Below, in pieces: positions 11,123 to 22,315 of a stretch of DNA of 64,000 bases. The stretch is from Amphibalanus amphitrite (Eukaryota > Arthropoda > Thecostraca > Balanomorpha > Balanidae): NCBI RefSeq assembly GCF_019059575.1, contig NW_024882314.1:62001-126000 (forward strand). Direction: 5' to 3'. How positions within the stretch are numbered: position 1 is the stretch's first letter; each line of letters opens with the position of its first letter. Both the position numbers and the translations under genes were made by a program. The notes beneath the pieces are model-generated. The model did no database searches. It was given only the letters and a program-made list of their open reading frames with translations, and was not told where the DNA came from.

Positions 11123-12152
11123 ATGGCATAAAATTGCTTTATCCATTTTCAAACGTTTCGACTTTATTCAAAGTCATCTTCAGTGTTAAGATAGACAAGT
11201 ACACAATTACATGCTGACATAAATATACAAGCAGTCGATGCAGGGTATCAGTCGATGCACATCACACACTTCACAAAAACAAGACATAAAACAGCATTCG
11301 TGTTGGTTCGGTCGTCTTCCTACAGAACGATACTTACACCTTGGCAAATTAGTTAGAACACCTTGCACCTTGCATTAGTTAGAACACCTTGCATGTTAGT
11401 TGTAATTATATTGTGTGTTTCTAAGATGACTAGCATAGTTATTCGTTGGGTCACAAGTGATCTCATACAGTTGTATTTGGTTACGTTACCTTATGTATAC
11501 CTGTTATTTTAGTCTTGCGTTGATTAAAAGAGGCCGTTCTACTTATATGGCACGAGAATGTGACTAATATTCGTAGGTGGGATCAGTGAATTCGGCGCTT
11601 TTGTGACGTTCAATTATTTGTACATTTCTGTGGCTTGTATAGTTAACTTTTTGAACTGAAGAAGGAACGTTTCCGAAATATATTCATTGATTTTAGGCTA
11701 ATTTTTGGGTTTGTTTAAAGATAGTGAGCATAAGGTTATTCTTCTACGATATTCAGAACGATACTTAGTTTAAACGCAGATGATCGGTCATTGATGGTCG
11801 GTTTCGCTTGATTAACTATGATCTATGATTTCAAAATCATAGATCAAAAACGCTCAAACTTCAATTTACGAATTTTAGAATCTTTACACATATTTGAAGC
11901 GAAACCGACCATCAATGACCGATCATCTGCGTTTAAACTAAGTATCGTTCTGTAGGAAGACGACCGAACCAACACGAATGTTGTTTTATGTCTTGTTTTT
12001 GTGAAGTGTGTGATGTGCATCGACTGATACCCTGCATCGACTGCTTGTATATTTATGTCAGCATGTAATTGTGTACTTGTCTATCTTAACACTGAAGATG
12101 ACTTTGAATAAAGTCGAAACGTTTGAAAATGGATAAAGCAATTTTATGTCAT
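11123..12152. repeat. Large inverted-repeat element, 214-bp outer arms, hammerhead-like core
   Basis: The outer arms 11123-11336 and 11939-12152 are reverse complements over 214 bp with very few mismatches. The inner stretch 11754 to about 11810 pairs with about 11885-11952, so the original palindrome had arms near 260 bp and was split by an insertion. In the right arm, plus strand, CTGAAGA (12092-12098) is followed by T, a GACTTT/AAAGTC stem with loop GAAT, and GAAA (12116-12119). This matches the hammerhead layout, where the seventh core base is variable. Similar CTGAAGATGAC...GTCGAAACG ends are, from memory, typical of Penelope-like elements. Confidence 0.7.
11337..11753 (+). mobile_element. 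417-bp insertion with 14-bp target duplication, hammerhead-like core
   Basis: The 14-bp sequence CAGAACGATACTTA occurs exactly at 11323-11336 and 11754-11767, bracketing this insert inside the left arm of the larger palindrome. The right arm lacks the insert, which proves it is secondary. Near its 3' part lies CTGAAGA (11656-11662), A, a GGAA/TTCC stem with loop CGT, and GAAA (11675-11678). This is the same layout as in the host palindrome but with different stem bases. A target duplication of this length is usual for target-primed retroposition. Confidence 0.7.
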
Positions 12153-12488
12153 ATTATCAGATTTCTATTGATCCTGAAACCATCACGAGAACATTTTTAC
12201 CATGGGTTTTACCTTCATGGGTTCACTTTGGCTTACGGCGCCACTGACCTGACCTGAAAATGTTGTTGCTATTACAAGATCCGGCTTGAATCGAAGGTCA
12301 GCTATGTCATTTTTTAACGAACCTATTGGTTTTCTACTCTCATGGTTTTCTTCAAACCTAGACGAGGGGCCGAGGGGGTTTGGTACGACCCCCCCACACA
12401 CACACACACACTGTTTCGCCCCTACTTGAGCTAGAGCGTTGTGAACGTGTGCGCCGTTGTGAGACGCAGCGAACTGTACCCGATTTTA

Positions 12489-12980
12489 AGGTCTCAGGTC
12501 AACCAGTGACCTCTGAGGTCAGGTCAAGTGCCCAAGGGTACGTGGTCTGTTTTGGTAACTAGCTTCACCAAAAATGGTCGCAGAGCCGCGATTTTGGCAC
12601 CATCGTGTTTGGCTAGCACAGGCGCGTTGAATGGCATCATTTTTGTTTAGGTGAGGTCAACTTAAGGTGTTGACCTAGGGTCAAGGTCATGTCAGAGCCC
12701 CTCAAGTCATGAAGCAGGTCAAAGGAGGTACTATTGCATATCATTCGATTTGGCAGGTCTTTCAGAGTCCATTGGTGGCAATTCGGACTCACTAGCTCAA
12801 TTTGATCGGGAGTTATTGACGATCAAATCTAATTACATTAGTGACGTCATAGGTAACGTCACTCAAGGTCAAAAATGCAAAAGTGAAGCACCTTACCTTG
12901 CAATGAGTGCTTCCAATCACGATTATGCGCGCTTGAGATATAGTTTTAGACCATTGCCAGCGCCAAAATAACAGTTTCCA
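12489..12980. repeat. Dispersed AGGTCA-rich repeat, copy 1
   Basis: Clearly homologous, though diverged, to about 38665-39170. Shared landmarks include GGTCTCAGGTCAACC, TGACCTCTGAGGTCAGGTCA, AGAGCCGCGATTTTGGCA, CATATCATTCGATT and AGCTCAATTTGATCGGGAG. Frequent AGGTCA or TGACCT words occur. It is the interior of the TTAA-flanked family, not a gene. Confidence 0.75.
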
Positions 12981-13461
12981 TGCTTTCCCATTGACTACCT
13001 ATAGGTAATGGTGAGGTCACGTGACCGACCTGACCTCAGGTGAACCTCCGAAAAAAAAATTCGTGATATTCAAGTTGTGACACCTCGGATGTTTCTGCCC
13101 TACAAGTTTCACCTCCCTGTGAAAGCTCGTCTGGCACTGAAGGTGTTGCGAAGTTAGGACCATTACGGCTTTTTAGACGGATTACGGACGCCGAGGTTCA
13201 TTTACGACGTCATAGATCAGTGACCTGACCTAGCCTGAAAATGTAGTTAGTGTCCCAAGATCTGGCTTTAATTAAAGGTTAGGTATTCCACGTTTCAGCT
13301 TTCTATCGACAGCATGTGCCGAACTATCGTGGAAAAAAAACTATGGGGGCAGCACCCACCCCCTTTTGGCCGATGAGGTTTAACTCTTTCACTAATGCTT
13401 GACCTTCTCAAAAAATCGTAAAAAAGGTCCGTCACGGCAACTTTCGGCCGGGAAGGGTTAA

Positions 13462-14683
13462 TCTCAGCAATGGGATAATTCTGTCTCCTTGCAAGTCGTT
13501 TCTCGTGGGTTTAAAGCGTGAAAATCATTTACGACAGTGGCAAGAGGAACATACAAATCTATACCAATGAGCTGTGTTTCATCCTCAAATTACACTTCGT
13601 GAGAAAACATTTTATCGTAAAAACATTGAACTTAAAGAGGGCACACGCCTGTAATCTACTGACAATGCGTCATCAGCGTTCGACACATTCTTTTCGAGAA
13701 CGAGAGGCTTTGGGGCTTCTATACTGCAAAATCCGAGTTTGTGGAAGGTCGATTCTGGGCATATCGCTATCCGTATAACTGTTATATAGCTTCGAACAGT
13801 TCTTGGTTAAATAAATAAACTTATTGGACCATAGAAAGCAAAATGATCTGAACTCGTCATGTTAAATTCTTACCCGAGGTAAGTTTAAATTTGTTACAAT
13901 ATATCAAAACAAAGCAAGCGTCAAAAGGTAGGTACGTAATATTTTCCCATTGGCTACTTATTCATATGGCGCGTGTACTCTCCATTATTTAACACCGGTC
14001 GTAGTCGATTGCTGCGCCACGCTCTTTATTAGTGAGAGTGGAGGCCATTTGACCTTTTACGGACGACGCTGGACAAAAAAATGTAGCAAGGTTACGCGGA
14101 TAGGAGGGAAAAACGTCGCGATGTTCGCACCACGACAGCGACTTTGACGTTGAGCTATCGAAATATCTAAGTTAATGATCTGCCACACAATCAAACAATG
14201 AAGGAAATGAATCACTAACTGGCTTGATCCATTTAGCTGAGGGTTGATTTTTGTAAGCCAAGGCCAGTTTTACTAGACAAAAGCGCTGGCTGCAATTCAT
14301 TTTTTTTTTTTAAACTGGCATTGCATATCTGAATTGTTTTACCAGAGCTCATAGACACACAATACTCGGTTCAGTATTTTACACTTAAATGTAAAATTAG
14401 CGCACAGTATGTATTTAGGCATGTGCTATGCGCGATAATGCCTTGAACAGATACGAGCGCTCGGAGTGTTATCATGACTAATGAACTGAGTGAGAAGTTT
14501 GATAATGAAAAAGTGTTCCCAAAATTTAACTATGTAATCATTACCTACTCCTTTAAGGAGTAAAGGAGCAGTTCAACTTGCCATGAATGCCGCCAATATA
14601 AAAAGTACCATAAGACATTCCGGTGTAAACAAAAATCCCACAAATCACCGCATAAAGAGCAGCTATTCACACCCTAACGCACC
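13462..14683. other. Unassigned AT-rich intergenic sequence
   Basis: No recognisable gene or bounded element. Open frames at 13518-13778 and 13950-14147 have no domain support. Confidence 0.3.
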
Positions 14684-15005
14684 ATGAACTATGCATTTCA
14701 GCACCACGTGGCCAGCCCGTCTGCCGAGCGCCACGTATGTGACCGCCCCCACGGACGGTACCCCAGGCCCCAGCTGGTGAACGCCGCCAGAACGCGGTCA
14801 GCCTCGCCCCGGAGGCCGGCCGGCGAGCGCACCAAGCCGGCCGCGCCGGACCTACCTGTCACGGTCGCCGCTGAATGTGGTCCAGCCGCACCGCCGCGAC
14901 CCCGCTCTCCCAACTCCGGGCCCAGAACAGCACTGGTACGGGCCGGCGAGCCGGCCGGCCGGCCGGACCAGTAGCCTCGGGGAGCCGCCGCCGCGCCGAC
15001 AGCGA
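14684..15005 (-). promoter_or_regulatory. GC-rich patch, possible 5' exon or promoter on the minus strand
   Basis: A strongly GC-rich, CpG-containing block stands out from AT-rich surroundings, with several GCCGGCCGGC words (14811-14824, 14941-14962). On the minus strand a strong donor, GACAG|GTAGGT, ends at 14856. The tetraspanin at 1280-3488 has an acceptor just upstream of its start codon and so probably has a remote non-coding exon. This patch is a candidate, but the link is inference. A plus-strand frame from ATG 14684 (96 codons) overlaps and is probably fortuitous. Confidence 0.3.
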
Positions 15006-17560
15006 CATCTATACGGGAGTTTGGTGGGCTGCAGAGGGTGGTAGTTGAGGTGGTGGTGCCGGGTAGACGGCGCTCTCGATCTGCTTTGTGTGCAGGAAAC
15101 GTCCAGGGAACCGTCCCTGCTTCCGGTATATCGGAAGTATCTCGGAAGCGACGCCTTGGATTTCGGTGATAATCAAAGTCCTAAGATGTTGGTTACGTCT
15201 TCCCAGCAGGTAAGCACCTCAGCTGAGAATTCATCTCTCCGAGAAATTATGATCGAACATACTCTGAAACAACTCCTAATTGGCTTTTTTAATTGACAAT
15301 TGAACATGTTGGTTGCTTACCTCGTCGAGCACAGTCATCATGCTTCACCAATTTGTTTCAGGTGGCGTCAGATGCCCCCTCGCAGACCAGGCCAGACTTT
15401 CCTTTCAGGAGCCCATCCGTTCATTTTCTATTGACCAATCCACCCGAACCTTTCAATTATTGACCGATGATCGTTCATGATCGATCATGCTTCCGGTTCT
15501 AGGCTCAGGACTGCCGGTCAGCCAAAATTCCGCCAGACCTCCGAGAGAGGACAGCTACGAAAAGAGTGTGCATTTCCAGGGCAGTTGTTTTAGCCAAGGC
15601 CCTAAAACATAGTTTTAGCGGTCGGTTGGCTTGTCTTGTCCCGTCAGGTTATGCTGTCCTCCCTCAGAATGTGGGCTCAGCCCCTGCGGCACACTAGTCT
15701 GATCGAATCGGCCCAATATTTCCCCTAACCTTCGCATCCCACGGTCCTGAAATGGTTCACTTAGATCGAAAGAGCCTAGCAAACAAAGCACACAAATCAC
15801 GCGTAACAGTGCTTCCAGCGCGGGCTCTCATTTGGTGGGACTTAAATGTCATTTTCGTTTGCCAACAGTAATTCATGCAGTTGTGTTGATATAATGAATA
15901 AACGTAACTTTGCAAGTAAAGTCGTGCTACCTATTCGCCAACAATTAATGAGTAGCCGTAAGTGTTCTCACGACAAAGAAGTAAGGGCGAATAATGTTAG
16001 CAGGTGTCCCTGAAATGATCATGAACCGTGCACTGGGCATTGTCAGCACTGGTCGTACGTAGCCATGCGTAGTTTTTGCGATAGTCACGCACGACGAACC
16101 CCTAACACAATTTAACCCGTGGCCTTTACCGACCACCCTGACACATGTGCTGGAGGCCGTTTGAAAGCAGGGAATATCAACTGTCGTCATTTGTATAACC
16201 TCTGATTAATGTCTAATAACCTCTGATCGGACGCTGAAAATAGATATCATCACCCCATTGCCAACAAATGTTTCACTTCTTTTGGAAGCACCTTTTTGTC
16301 AAAAGGTCGTACAATGTGCATTCTTAGTATACAGCGTATTAGAGAATAAACCAGTGACCTAAAATGTAAATGATTATGAGATTTATCATCTGTCTTTATA
16401 CCTGATAATGATCCACTTCACCGTTGTATTTTCGCAACGTCAATCGGTTCACGAAGCCTGTTTGACAAATTAAACGCTAAGTGGTCCATGTGTGGTAGAA
16501 CAGAGATAGAAATAGTGATAGGAAACTCAGCTCTTTTTATGGTCGATATAACGAGTGATTGTCATGTGCCGTTACCCATTTTGTGGTGTGAATGGCTCAA
16601 ACGTGATTCATAATTGCGTCATACTCATAAGTATGTGCCCCATTGACAAAATGGATATCTTGCCTATGTGATTTGCAACACCGTCCACTTTGTCTTCGCT
16701 ACGAAATCGATAAGAAGGTAACTCAGGTACTTCGTTGATATTCGGCCAAGCTATCTCAATCCGTACTTGCTTTTTTTTTGTTGAGGCTAAGGTTCTCGAA
16801 CTCTATTTTGGCGTCGCATAAAAACGTATTTCGCTATTTTTACGTCGCATTATCATGGAATGATCTTTAGTTGTCTCGTACAAGCCACAAAGTCTTGTTT
16901 TACATTTTTCCATAAATAGGTAATGCATCAACCAACCGGACGAGCATGTATGATAGCTACCTTAGATATGGGAACATGTTTTGTTTCTAAACAATTAATC
17001 GTTTAAAGTCATTGTGCACACTGCTGCTTCTGTTTTGCTGCATAAAGCTGCGGTCGTCCTCAATAGCCTGGACAACGAACTCATGGGAAACGGCTCAATT
17101 AGATTGGCCTTAATGGTGCTCGGCACCGTAACATATAGCGGCAACCAGAGTCTGTCCACGGTCACATCAGGTGGGACCAAATTGGCGTCAGATGTCGTGG
17201 GTTAGCGTTGAAACAGCTTTGTTGGTAATTCCACACAAACATATGTAATATATCTGCCTTGTATATTAGGTGTATCTTGCACTGTGTCACAACACTTTTT
17301 TATGACCGAATGTCGATCGAATCTACTTTAGAGACTGTGGTCCGTTCGATGTACTTTATTTGAAACTACATGTAGAATACATATAACAATTCTTAGGACG
17401 AAATCCCATCCAAATGCCCAAATTTGGTACCAAATCATAAAACGTTGAACAAGTTCGATCGCAGAGGATATGCAACAGGACCAAAATTCAAAAAAACCAT
17501 CGCATGTACATACGTCTGTTTCATCCTGTTTCAAGTCACATTAGTAGCTGAATCACGTAA
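15006..17560. other. Unassigned intergenic sequence
   Basis: No supported gene. Small open frames (for example 16995-17180) lack recognisable features, and I found no bounded element. Confidence 0.3.
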
Positions 17561-17562
17561 TA

Positions 17563-18946
17563 CCGGGAGTTCCTAAATAAACAGTCGAATTATTTTTGCC
17601 TCTAGTGGCGTCACTAACAAAATCACAACAATAAAATTGCACGTGATGATAGCACGTGCAATGCCATTTTATTTCATACCAAAATCAATCACTTTCTATC
17701 ATGCAGCCGTATAGTACAGACATAAAAACAAAAATAGTACATTTCTATTTTGAGACAAAGTCAATCGTTGCAACACAACGTAAGCTACGCCGACACTTAA
17801 AAAGGACCCAAGTGCCATCAAGAACCGTCATTTTAAGTATAGTTGAGAAGTTTTTGGCAAGAGGTAGTGTGGAGAACGTAAAAAAGGGTAAATGTGGCCG
17901 AAAAGGAACCAAGAGGACGCCTCTAAACGCCCAAAGGGCACGAGAAGCCCTCCAGAGGAGCCCACAAAAGTCGCTCAGACGGCTGGGCCAGGAACTGGGC
18001 TGTAGCAAAACCACCGCTCACCGTTTGGCCAGAAACGACGTTCAGCTGTTCCCGTATAAGGTCTCCGTTCACCAAGCACTGTCGAAAGTCGACAAACAGT
18101 CACGGCTTCTTTACAGAGGCTGGTTTTTGAGAAATTGCGAGCAGGACAATGAGTTCCTTCACCGAATCTGGTTCAACGACGAGGCCCATTTTCATATGGA
18201 TGGCCGCGTGAACTCCCAGAATTTTCGATTCTGGTCGACGGAGCCACCCGATTTGGTCGCGGAAGCCCCTCTGCACAGTGTGAAGTGCACAGCCTGGTGT
18301 GCAATGAGCAGCAGTGGCATCATCGGACCTTTCTGGTTTGAGAACGACGCTGGGGAGTCTGTCACCGTCAACGCTCTGCGCTACCAGCAAGTCCTAGCCA
18401 AGTTCTGGACTGCGCTGAACAGGCGGCTGGGTGGAGACAGGCAGCTGATGGACCATCAATGGTTCCAACAAGACGGAGCCTCGGCGCACACGGCCGTTGC
18501 GACTCGAGAATGGCTGCGGAACCGATTCGGTGCGCGGGTTATCTCCCGCAGAGAGGTGCGGACCTGGTCCCCACACTCTTCGGATCTGACCCCACTTGAC
18601 TTCTTTCTCTGGGGTCACCTGAAGTCACAGGTCTACAAAAGCAACCCCAGAACTACAGATGACCTCAAGAGGGCCGTGTCGTCCGCGGTGCGCCGAGTGT
18701 GGCCGGAGATCTGCCGGGCTGCGGTGGAGTCCGCTCGGCGACGCGCAGAGCTGTGTGTGGAGCGAGAGGGGGCTCATCTGGAACATGTCCTCTGTGGCCG
18801 CAAATGAAAAGACAGCAAAAAGAAGATGGTATCACGTGAAATGGCATCGACTATTGTGTATGTTAGAAAGTGATTCGTTTTTGTCATGCCTTCCATGCTG
18901 ATAATATACAGCTTTTAAATTCGACTGTTTATTTAGGAACTCCCGG
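17563..18946 (+). mobile_element. Intact Tc1/mariner transposon
   Basis: The element is 1384 bp. Perfect 29-bp terminal inverted repeats lie at 17563-17591 and 18918-18946, beginning CCGGGAGTTCC, and TA target duplications lie at 17561-17562 and 18947-18948. A single uninterrupted transposase frame fills the interior. Identical termini and an open frame suggest a young, possibly mobile copy. It lies between genes, upstream of the presumed promoter near 19.8 kb. Confidence 0.95.
17701..18807 (+). CDS. Tc1/mariner-family transposase, 368 aa
   Basis: This DDE/D enzyme cuts the element at its terminal repeats and reinserts it at TA. The N-terminal part (residues about 1-110) is a DUF4817-like helix-turn-helix region starting MQPYSTDIKTKIVHFYFE, with a basic GRKGTKRT linker and a second HTH-like SLRRLGQELGCSKTTAHRLA. 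The catalytic triad is visible: D in WFNDEAHFHMDG, D in WFQQDGASAHTA and D in SPHSSDLTPLDFFLWG. The last two aspartates have 36 residues between them, compared with 34 in classic mariner and 37 in maT, so it belongs to a variant DDxD group. I chose the ATG at 17701 because family members start near this motif; an in-frame upstream ATG at 17656 would add 15 residues. No frameshift or stop interrupts it. Confidence 0.93.
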   Translation: MQPYSTDIKTKIVHFYFETKSIVATQRKLRRHLKRTQVPSRTVILSIVEKFLARGSVENVKKGKCGRKGTKRTPLNAQRAREALQRSPQKSLRRLGQELGCSKTTAHRLARNDVQLFPYKVSVHQALSKVDKQSRLLYRGWFLRNCEQDNEFLHRIWFNDEAHFHMDGRVNSQNFRFWSTEPPDLVAEAPLHSVKCTAWCAMSSSGIIGPFWFENDAGESVTVNALRYQQVLAKFWTALNRRLGGDRQLMDHQWFQQDGASAHTAVATREWLRNRFGARVISRREVRTWSPHSSDLTPLDFFLWGHLKSQVYKSNPRTTDDLKRAVSSAVRRVWPEICRAAVESARRRAELCVEREGAHLEHVLCGRK

Positions 18947-18948
18947 TA

Positions 18949-19479
18949 CTCGCGTTTGTGCCACCGGAGCCAAGTTTCTAAGCCTCGGACCAGTTCAACA
19001 AGCATCGAGAGTGGGAGGAATTTGTTGAGACTGATTACTCACTGGATAATTCAGTAAAGAAGTCTCGTTTTCATGAGCAGAGCGGCAATGCAGTGACAGT
19101 GACTAAGCACTCATAAAATATCGGGTGAGTGGGTACAACACACAGACGTCCTTTGGGGTAGCTATAACTATTTGTATCTTATGCTGGCTTCTTGAAGAAG
19201 CCATAACTAAAACTTGAATATATTGGAGACTGGAGAGTGCTTAAAAGGAAGGGAGAAATCAAAATGGAAGATAGCATTCCATTTTTAGTCTCCAATGCCA
19301 TAAAAGACGTGATGCTACTGTCCCTTGTTTTAGATTTTTTGTCTTCGTCATATGTTAGAATTTTGAACAATGATTATCGCGTGTTATTGAATAGAATACT
19401 GTGTATTATTATCACTATGCTCTATGCTCAGAACACCGTTATAAGCGACTCACTAAGATCAATCCGCAGCGCTGCATCT
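18949..19479. other. Unassigned spacer
   Basis: AT-rich sequence with a perfect short hairpin, GGCTTCTTGAAGAAGCC, near 19186-19202. No gene is supported. Confidence 0.3.
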
Positions 19480-19938
19480 CCACTGCCCCTATTCCAGGAA
19501 GCGATCAGCCCCATTCCCTCTTATTATGCCATCTCCCGGCCATCTCCTTGACACCTCTCCGGCCGGCCAGAGCCGGGTCAGAAATCCATCACCCCGACAC
19601 CGGCGGCCGTTGACATGTTGACCCTGCCCGTGCAGACCGGAGATGCTTTCTGCAGTGGCGGGACTCTGCGGCACGCGGCGCGCCCTCGGCCACCGCCAGA
19701 GACCGACACGGGCTGGCAGTTTCACTTTTGGCTGGAGCGCTCCGCACGGTGGGCCTTCAGTACTGTCCGGACGGCCGACAGGAGAGCACGGACCGCTCCT
19801 CAGCACCCAGTGACGTCAGAGAACGGTCACACAGACTCGCCGGTAGCCAGTGACGTCAGAGGCTCAGCAGCGGATCGCTGCGACATGTGCTTGTGAAGAA
19901 GCTGTGGAATTCGACAACGGAGAGTCGGCTCAAACGAG
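19480..19938 (+). promoter_or_regulatory. GC-rich promoter or non-coding first exon candidate
   Basis: A GC-rich island with CpG-rich words in AT-rich surroundings. Two full CRE sites (TGACGTCA at 19811-19818 and 19851-19858) sit in a 40-bp direct repeat, CCAGTGACGTCAGAG. A strong plus-strand donor, CGAG|GTAGGT, follows at 19938/19939. The secreted-protein gene at 29601 has an acceptor 26 bases before its start codon, so it needs an upstream untranslated exon. This is the best plus-strand candidate, by inference only. Confidence 0.35.
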
Positions 19939-19940
19939 GT

Positions 19941-20700
19941 AGGTGAATTACCGGCACGTCGGCACGATGTGTGTTGATTCTATGTTACGTGATTGCATAT
20001 TTTGCCAAGATACTTCATGTGCGGATTAAATATATATTTTTTCTTCAACTGTCAGCCCGTCAACTGCACTTGGTCACAATAGCGTTATATTGCCCGATAG
20101 CTTGGGATTGTGAAGTGACTTGTCTTGTACTAACTATGGCTCTTTAATGCGATTGTATTCAGTCTATCTAGCTGAGAAGTAACTACTGGCTATTAATCTA
20201 AAAATGAAAACTAAAATATCATTGTCAATATGAACTTAGTGCTTGCTACCGACTGCGATTACGTTACACAGTTCGACATTGATACAGCTCAACAAGACAT
20301 ACTGGGAGCAGAAATGTACTTTTGTAAGTTGAGCCACTCTAAAGCTGCTTTTTACAATATTAGCTCCTATGAATCTGTATTCTCTTACAAAAGCCACTTC
20401 TCCAGATTAAGTGTGTCTGTTGTTTCTGCCTCGCCTATATTTTGCCTCGTTGTTACGCCTGGCATGCGACCCAACGTCACGAGCTCATTCAGTTTACGGC
20501 TGGTAGCGCATTGTAGCTCGGGTACTATTCGCGAAATTCGTGACCGCATTCGCAAACACGTCACAGGAAAACACAGAGGGATATGGGGCAGGGATTGCTC
20601 CCATGGAAAATTGGGTGATAATTACTTGTAAATTACAGTGATGTGATTATGGTTACAGTGATACCATTGATTACGATAAATCACATCTAAAATGACGTTA
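19941..20700. other. Unassigned AT-rich sequence
   Basis: Contains a 133-codon open frame at 20230-20631 without recognisable domain or splice support. I do not call it a gene. Confidence 0.3.
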
Positions 20701-20704
20701 TTAA

Positions 20705-21890
20705 CCCGCGCCCTGCTGGGGGGGGGTGTTTGAACACCCCCCCTTGTGGTTTTTTGCGAATATCTCAAAAACGGCGGCGCGGAGCGCCGCCGTTTTTGGT
20801 ACACCTTATCACACATCAATTCTACACATGTTGTGAAAATTTCAGACCAAGGTCATTCAAGGTCAGGTCACCAGGTCACTTGAAGTGACCTCACCTCATA
20901 AAAAGTTTCAATGTCTGTCATAGCTACACCGAGTGACCGATCGCTTTGAAACTTTCAGCGATTGCTAGCAGCAATAGCATGTACAAAATGTATATCTCAG
21001 AATTTTGATATCGATGACCTAAGGTCAGGTCAATTTTGCGACCTCCCCATTATAAGTCAATGGGAGAAAATTGAAATGCGCCTCTTTTGGACGAAAGACA
21101 TTATAAACACTCCCAAACACTGAATTACAAGTGGTTTAGACACAATGAACATGAAAATAGTGTCCGTGACCCCTGTTTATGCCCTGAGGTCATCTTAGGT
21201 CACGAATGGTATCTAACAGTTTTTCGCAAATAACTTTTGATAGAGGCATGCTAGAGCGATGAAAACGCCTTAGATGTGTTCAGCTCGACGATACGGATCG
21301 ACTGATATGCAACATGACCCTTTCCGGTCAGGTCATGACCTTGACCTGAGGTCAAATTTTCAAGTTGACCTTTCAAGGTCAAGTTATAGTTCATTCGATG
21401 CGTCTTGACGAGAGGAACACGATGCCGGTAAAAGTAAGCTCGTACAAGGCTTGGGTCAAAAGTTATTGCAGAAAAACTGTTTCCGAAAAAATCGGCTATT
21501 TTTGCAGTTTTTGCCCCCTGCAGGCAAAACCGTTGACGTTAGGTCAAATCTGAGAGAACTACTCAGAAAGGGCGTTAATAGGGCTATCGAATGCGCTTTT
21601 CCGCGGCGCTGTAGCTCTATTGGTTCCCGAGTTATGCGTTGGCTTCTTGGAAATTGTCGACATTCGACCTGGAAATCGGCGAAAATTTGCCTTCAATGAC
21701 CTCTGGTGACCTGACCTTTGACCTGATCAAAAAATTGACCGAAGTGATTTCCTCATTATTTTTTACGCTCTTTCGAACGCCGCCTTCTGCGTATCGCTAC
21801 GTGGCCCAGGAGCCGAGTTAGAAGGGGGGGTGTTCAAACACCCCCCCCCCAGCAGGGCGTGGAAATCCAGGACCCCCAGCCGGGCGCGGG
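20705..21890. mobile_element. TTAA-flanked non-autonomous element, AGGTCA-rich
   Basis: TTAA is duplicated at 20701-20704 and 21891-21894. The left end CCCGCGCCCTGCTGGGGG and right end CCCCCAGCCGGGCGCGGG are inverted copies with one or two differences. Next to each end is a hairpin of the form GGGGGGGTGTTTGAACACCCCCC. The interior contains more than twenty GGTCA/TGACC pentamers by eye (for example 20848-20892, 21015-21033 and 21318-21380), where about two are expected by chance. TTAA targets and CCC-starting ends fit the piggyBac-type TTAA group. No transposase is present. Confidence 0.8.
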
Positions 21891-21894
21891 TTAA

Positions 21895-22311
21895 GAGCGA
21901 GGAAGCAGACGAAAATAATTTGTATTTCATGCGACTTATTTCTCTCTTGGTCAATTTTTTTTTTGTTGAGTGCGTCAATATTAAAATGATAATAGTTGAC
22001 AAATTCCTTACACTCTGCTCTCTTTCTCCACCCAATGCACGGATTTTTTATTATTGTGAAATGTCTTATACGATCATTAACACATTTCAATCGAATATGG
22101 CAAAAACAATGTTTCAAAGAATGAAGGAATGGAAATTCTTCTGCAAGAATTACAAAGAAAGTGAACGGAATTTGTACGATAATCTACATTCTTGAATGCT
22201 TTCTTTATAAGCTTTGTTCCGGTGCATTGTGTGTGTGCGTGGCTTTTTTACATGTCAAGTGCACTGTTAATTGTAACCAAATTTGCCACTGTAGTTTTTT
22301 TAGCTGACGTT
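21895..22311. other. AT-rich spacer between two TTAA elements
   Basis: About 420 bases of AT-rich sequence with no recognisable gene. Confidence 0.3.
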
Positions 22312-22315
22312 TTAA

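Larger units (their letters stand above)
10899..13457. mobile_element. TTAA-flanked element with AGGTCA-rich interior, carrying nested hairpin elements
   Basis: It is bounded by TTAA at 10895-10898 and 13458-13461. Its ends are CCCTATTAGTGG and the complement-type GGCCGGGAAGGG, so only CCCT matches at the termini and the assignment is moderate. The interior shows TGACCT/AGGTCA clusters near 10965-10990, 12240-12260, 12490-12530, 12650-12690 and 13015-13040, plus a GGGGG...CCCCC hairpin at about 12373-12395. The palindromic element 11123-12152 is inserted in it. A related interior block recurs at about 38665-39170. Confidence 0.5.

Noticed and set aside
20230-20631. 133-codon open frame
   Set aside because: No recognisable domain or family and no splice or promoter evidence. 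Its composition is ordinary.
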